Assembly (NCBI GenBank): GCA_030734395.1
Contig: JAUZTG010000042.1
Span: 62,001 to 126,000 of the forward strand
Source: Sarocladium kiliense
Lineage: Eukaryota; Ascomycota; Sordariomycetes; Hypocreales; Sarocladiaceae
Reading direction: 5' to 3'
Length of the DNA stretch: 64,000 bases
A model generated the notes under the pieces. That model saw only the letters and a list, made by a program, of their open reading frames with translations, was not told the origin of the DNA and did not search any database. The position numbers and the translations under genes are program-made. Shown piece after piece: positions 59,543 through 64,000 of this stretch; within the stretch, counting starts at the first letter, position 1; each line of letters starts with the position of its first letter.

Positions 59543-59595
59543 CTGCCGTGTCAGCTTGGTTCCTAAGTTGCGGCACTATAAAGGGAAAGACTCAC
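59543..59595 (-). other. Predicted 3'-UTR intron of TOR
   Basis: Eleven bases after the TAA stop, the minus strand has GTGAGT, then a GCTGAC branch-like site, then CGGCAG, giving a 53-nt intron with good consensus at all three sites. It is inferred from sequence only. Confidence 0.5.
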
Positions 59596-59606
59596 CTAGT
59601 TGTGGA

Positions 59607-62600
59607 TTACCAGAAGCTGCACCATCCGATGTAGTGCTGGCAAAGATTCTCCAGCTTGGTGGCCTCTAGGATGAGCTTGTTGACCTGGTTGATCACATCC
59701 AGCTCCTCGTTGTTCTTAAAGTCGCGACCAGTCAGTTTCTGGCTCACGCGATCGAGCACCTCCACCGCCCTGGCGTTTTGGCTCTCCACCTCCTGCGCGC
59801 CATTGACAGCATGGCCATCCGTAGCTGCAGAGCTGTTTGTACGCGCGCGGGATCTTGAGGTCGGCGGGGCTCCGGGCTCAGCCTTCAGAAGCTCGGATGG
59901 CGCCACGTCGGAGTCCAGGATCGACTGGCGCCTTGCACGAGCCCCGTTCGGGCCAGCTAGAGAGGACTCGCGCTCGGAGCGGAAGTTGGGACCCGTTGGC
60001 GACGCTGCGTTCGTCAGGCGCCATGTGAGAAGTGGATCGTGGATGAACTGCGCAGCAAATTAGTAAGGAATGAGCCAGCCTGGTCCCGAAAATACTCACA
60101 GCCTCTAGCACTGCCATGACGCTCTCTTTGTTCTCCCTCAGAACTCTCATCACATGCTCACAGGTGATTCTGAAGCTGCCTTCGATGTTGCTAACCTCCA
60201 TGGCATAAGTCAACATGCGAGTCAACCTGAAGGGTACTCGTTCGGGGTATTTCTCGCGCTTCATCGCTACTTCGAAGCAGTCACCGAAGTCAATGTGAAT
60301 GATCTTGCCAGTGATACGATCCAGCATCAAGTTCGATGGGTGACGATCACCAAGACCTAGGATGTAGCCAACCATTGACATGACACCGAGTGACCGAGTA
60401 TAATTGGTTCGTCTTTCGAGCCAGGCTTCCGAAGATTTGGATTTGAGCCACAGAACTCGGTAGAGATCTTGACCAGTGGTGTTGTCAAGGGCGTAGCCAA
60501 AGACCTCAACCTTCTGCATCAGAGTCAGGTTGTCGTAGTCGGGAGCCATCTGGAGCATGATGCGATGCTCAATGTTAAGAAGGATCTTCCGGCTCTCACG
60601 ATACTCCCGGATGAGAACGTGCAACGTGTCGCTGTTGGGGACCCAGCCCAAAAGACCAGAATTCTGCGAAAGAGGGATGGCGGGATATCTTTGGATGTTG
60701 AGGTGTCGCTTATAGCACTCGGAATCATTTGCCAGAAGCGTGTTGCACAAGCCGAACAGCTGCATAACTCTCTCATCTTGACGAATATCTTCGTGGCCCT
60801 TGAGCAAGAACGCGTATGAAACACCGTCGCTGCCGTTGATGTTGAGTTTGCGGGGCCGCTGCTTGGAATTGATAACACTGAAAGTCGGCTCAAAAGACTT
60901 GATCTTGACAATAGGCTGACCGCTGTGGTACGTGCCTGGTACTGCCAAGTCAAGATCTTTCGCAGCCAACAGCTTCTCCGAGCAGTAAGTCAATTCGAGG
61001 CTGGTCACCTGTGGTAGCTGCCGAGAAATGCGACGGAAAACCTGATAGTACAGATCCCAGGCCTGGTTAAGGTCATTGACATCCTTGCTGGTCTCGTACT
61101 GACGACACCAATCGTGTGCTTCCTTGAGGTCACGACCAAAAGCCTGCGCAAAGGATGTCTCGCGCAAGGTCTCGGGTCCCCGATCCAGCATCTCATGAAG
61201 CGGCGCGAGAGTAGCGAACATGCCCTCAATATTGTGGTCGCCAAAATACAGGCGGGACGCCTCTTCCAAGCCCTCGTGCCAAAGCTCGTGCCACAAGACC
61301 GCGACTCTAATGAGCTCATGGCTGACGGTATCCGCCTGAGCTACCAGGTTCGCGCTATGCTGTCGCATGCTGTCCATGATTTGGGCAGCAGACCTCGACC
61401 TTCGCGTGTTCTGCCAGGATTTCATAGCTACTGTCAGAGGATACACCAAGGCCTGAGGGTGAGCTCGACCGACATCAGCAAGCAGATTATGCACGGATGC
61501 CTGGACTCGCTTGTTTGGCTGATTAATCCGAGCAATGAGCTGAGGGATGACCTCCAGCCACGTGTCAATGCTTACGTTCGTGAAGCCTTCGGTAACAGCA
61601 GAGTTGACGTCGGAACTACCACCGTGGGTGAACCACAAAGTGAGCAGCCGGAGAGTGTCCTGCAATGAACTGCCAGCCGAAAGCGAAATTGACTTGAAGA
61701 AGCCGCGTACGGCAGGGACGACGTGGTCGATGACCATGCTGTGATCAGCTCGTGATAACTGTCCATCGTTCCTGGACGACAAAGTCTGTACGATCTCGAA
61801 GTTTGCCAGAGCCCAGGCATGCCAGGCCTTATACCACCTGGGGTTACACTTTGTCGCGTGGGCGTATGATGTTAGAATATCCTGAACATGTGTGTATTGC
61901 CAGTCGTCTTTGTTCAATGCGATGAGCCATTCGCCTTGGCGAAGGTAGCACTTGGCTAGCAAAACGGTCTGATCATACAGAGCGCGCTGAGTGCTTGGGC
62001 TCACCATATTTCTGTCCGTGTGGTTGGCAAACCCAAGCTCCGGGGATAGGTTTACCTCACCGCCGGCTTGAGCTGCAAGGTGAGCCTTGGCCACATCAAG
62101 TCGGTGAGCGGTGTCATTTGTGAACTTCCGCAGGCAGTATAATGTCTTCTCAGACACTCCTTTCAGTCTCGCCGCTGGCTGCTGACCGAGTTCCCATTGG
62201 TATTTGAGAATGGCGTAGATGACTTGGGCAGGGATGTTACGCGGCAGGCCTGACGCCGGCCTGTCGTTCCAGTACGGGATGATAGATTCCAGCGGAGCTT
62301 CACTCCCAACAAGAGACTTAAGTGATTTCTCTGCAAGACCCATGCGCCCAGCCTTGCGGCAAAGGTTGGAGAACTTGATCCACATGTGCATGTTCTCGCT
62401 TGCTGGTATGACCAGAGCACGCAAACGGAGCATTCGCTGCCAAACCTCGACATTGCGTTGGCAACCCTTCAGTCTTGTCTCCCAGGTTCGTCGCATGACA
62501 GCCTGCTTCTTTTCGTTGGACTGCTTATAGACGACAAGTTCCTCAAGCTCGGCTAACATTTGCACCCGCACGACGACTTGGTAGGCGCGGTTGTAGGATT

Positions 62601-64000
62601 CGCTGACCAAAGCGCTGAGCTCAGTGTCCAGCCCTTCGCGAGCCTGCTGGACACACGAGAGAGCCTCGCGATATTGATTGCGGTGCAGCGCCAAGATAGC
62701 ACCAAAGAATGAGCGGTCGGGGGAGTTCCGTTTGAGAGATGACAGGTAGTTGTCCATTGCGTCCCATTTCTCAAGACCCCACGCTGCTGCTGTTGCGAGT
62801 GGGGCGATCTTTCGTTGAACTTCAGGGGAGGAGTTCGCCCATGTATTGCCTGTGAGAGTTGCCAGGGCATCCCATTCGCAGAGGGCGTGCAGACAACGCA
62901 TTTTTCCCATGACGATCTCGACTGGCACTGGTTGGTCCTCCGGAATTTCTTGTTCGCGCTTGTTGTAGGCCGCGAGGGCCTCCTCCCATCTCTCCAACTT
63001 CTCGAACCATGTCTCACGCAACTGGATCCCCTCCTTATAGAGCTGTGCCTTGCGCAAGATACCGATGGCGGCGTCAGACTGTTGAAGCTGATTGTTGATG
63101 ACGATAAGAGCTTCCACGGCGCCGCTACTCTGGTCTTGGAGAAATTCCAGTTCTTTGTAGTGCAGAGCCTTCGCATATGCGTGACAACGTGCAGCCTCTC
63201 GTCCTAAGACACGAATATCAATTGGCAGAGCCTTGTCGTCGTGCTCCATGAACTCCGCCAGATTGAGCAGGAGACCAAGCAAGTCTGGGGGCACGTTTTC
63301 CGACTTGATTGCACTCTCAATGTTATGAATGAGTTCGTCCTGGAACTGCTCATACAGGTCACTCCAGCAAGAAACGAAGGCAGAGTTGAAAAGATCCCGA
63401 GCCAGGGGTAGGTAGACACTGGCCAGACTTGCGCAAGCGCGAAGAGCATTGTTGGGCGACTCCGTCAGGAGAGTTGTGCTGAATCGGCGGAGCCACTCCT
63501 GCCAATCCTCTTTGGTGGACTTTCCCTTCGTGTCCCACGCAGCTTTGAGGTGGATAGCGTTCATCTCGAGCTTCTTTGGCGCCAGGTCGGCGAAAGGTGA
63601 CTCGTCAAGATCATCCGCAAAGCGCGGCCCAGAACTCAGGTCCTGAGGCAACACCTCGCCTTTCTGCAGCTTACTTACCAGGAGGTCATAGTTTTGGTGC
63701 TGAATCTGGTGTGATGACAGGACTTTATTGACAGTGCCCATGAAATGGATGTAGTCCTTGCCAAGCTGTTGGATAAGTGCACACAGTGTATCGAGCGCAG
63801 CTAAGCGTAGCGTTGCATCGCCAGAGTCGAGGATACGAGTGAGGGGGTGAATGATCTTGGATGCGAAGTCGTTGAGATTGACCTGGCGCGATATCCGTCC
63901 AATCGTGTCGATAGCCTGTTTCCTGAGGAAAGTTGGCTGGTTTTGTTTTTCGAATGTCCGAACGATGACAGGAATGATAAGGTGCATGTACTCCTCGGCA
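59607..64000 (-). CDS. TOR: TOR serine/threonine kinase (PIKK family), 5' part outside the window
   Basis: Minus strand: 64000-60100 (open at the window edge) and 60047-59607, joined across a 52-nt intron, giving about 1447 C-terminal residues. Order: end of the HEAT region, the FAT domain (about 63.4-61.4 kb), and the FRB domain (about 61.33-61.03 kb; [19 protein letters not shown], keeping the Ser whose change gives rapamycin resistance). The kinase domain follows, with [17 protein letters not shown], catalytic [13 protein letters not shown] and metal-binding HIDFGDCFE. The FATC end is [14 protein letters not shown]. The segment between kinase and FATC (coded in the last exon) is Ser/Arg/Ala-rich and variable. 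TOR integrates nitrogen, amino-acid and stress signals in TORC1/TORC2. Only one TOR-like frame is visible here. Confidence 0.97.

Overview
The window is nuclear DNA of a filamentous ascomycete (Pezizomycotina, most likely Sordariomycetes). The reasons are short GT-AG introns of 47-85 nt, many with a CTAAC/CTGAC-type branch site, RIP-type decay of pogo/Fot1 transposons, and a typical fungal gene set (TOR kinase, glucosidase II beta, ferric reductase, tyrosinase, sugar transporters). The species cannot be fixed from sequence alone.

Layout. 1-2.7 kb is an AT-rich, RIP-mutated island with two Fot1/pogo relics. 3-6 kb has an alpha/beta hydrolase (minus) and a frame-disturbed cysteine-rich secreted protein (plus). 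6.8-12.9 kb carries, on the plus strand, a GMC alcohol oxidase, a secreted GH16 protein and the ER glucosidase II beta subunit. 13.5-31.3 kb is all minus strand: LAC12-like sugar transporter, secreted beta-lactamase-fold protein, ARA2-type aldo-keto reductase, MDR oxidoreductase, ferric reductase, hexose transporter. 31.3-41.9 kb is a 10.6-kb gene-poor stretch with one uncertain three-exon gene. 41.9-51.1 kb has, on the plus strand, a membrane sulfatase-fold protein with a collagen-like tract and a secreted tyrosinase. 51.6-64 kb is again minus strand: SYLF (Ysc84) protein, membrane-anchored Kelch protein, a secreted protein of eight tandem repeats with dibasic sites, and the 3' two-thirds or so of TOR, running off the window.

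How genes relate. No polyketide synthase, NRPS or terpene cyclase is seen, so there is no classical biosynthetic cluster. Nutrient acquisition is a shared theme (two sugar transporters, ferric reductase with a paired GATA site in its promoter, GH16, alcohol oxidase). The most unusual locus is the eight-repeat protein at 56830-57822, which looks like a Kex2-processed precursor of nearly identical Trp/Tyr-rich peptides. A tyrosinase lies 5.7 kb away, but two unrelated genes lie between and no DUF3328 (UstYa-type) oxidase is visible.

Gene models were built by eye. Splice sites were chosen so that reading phase and family motifs are continuous, and none has been checked with transcripts.
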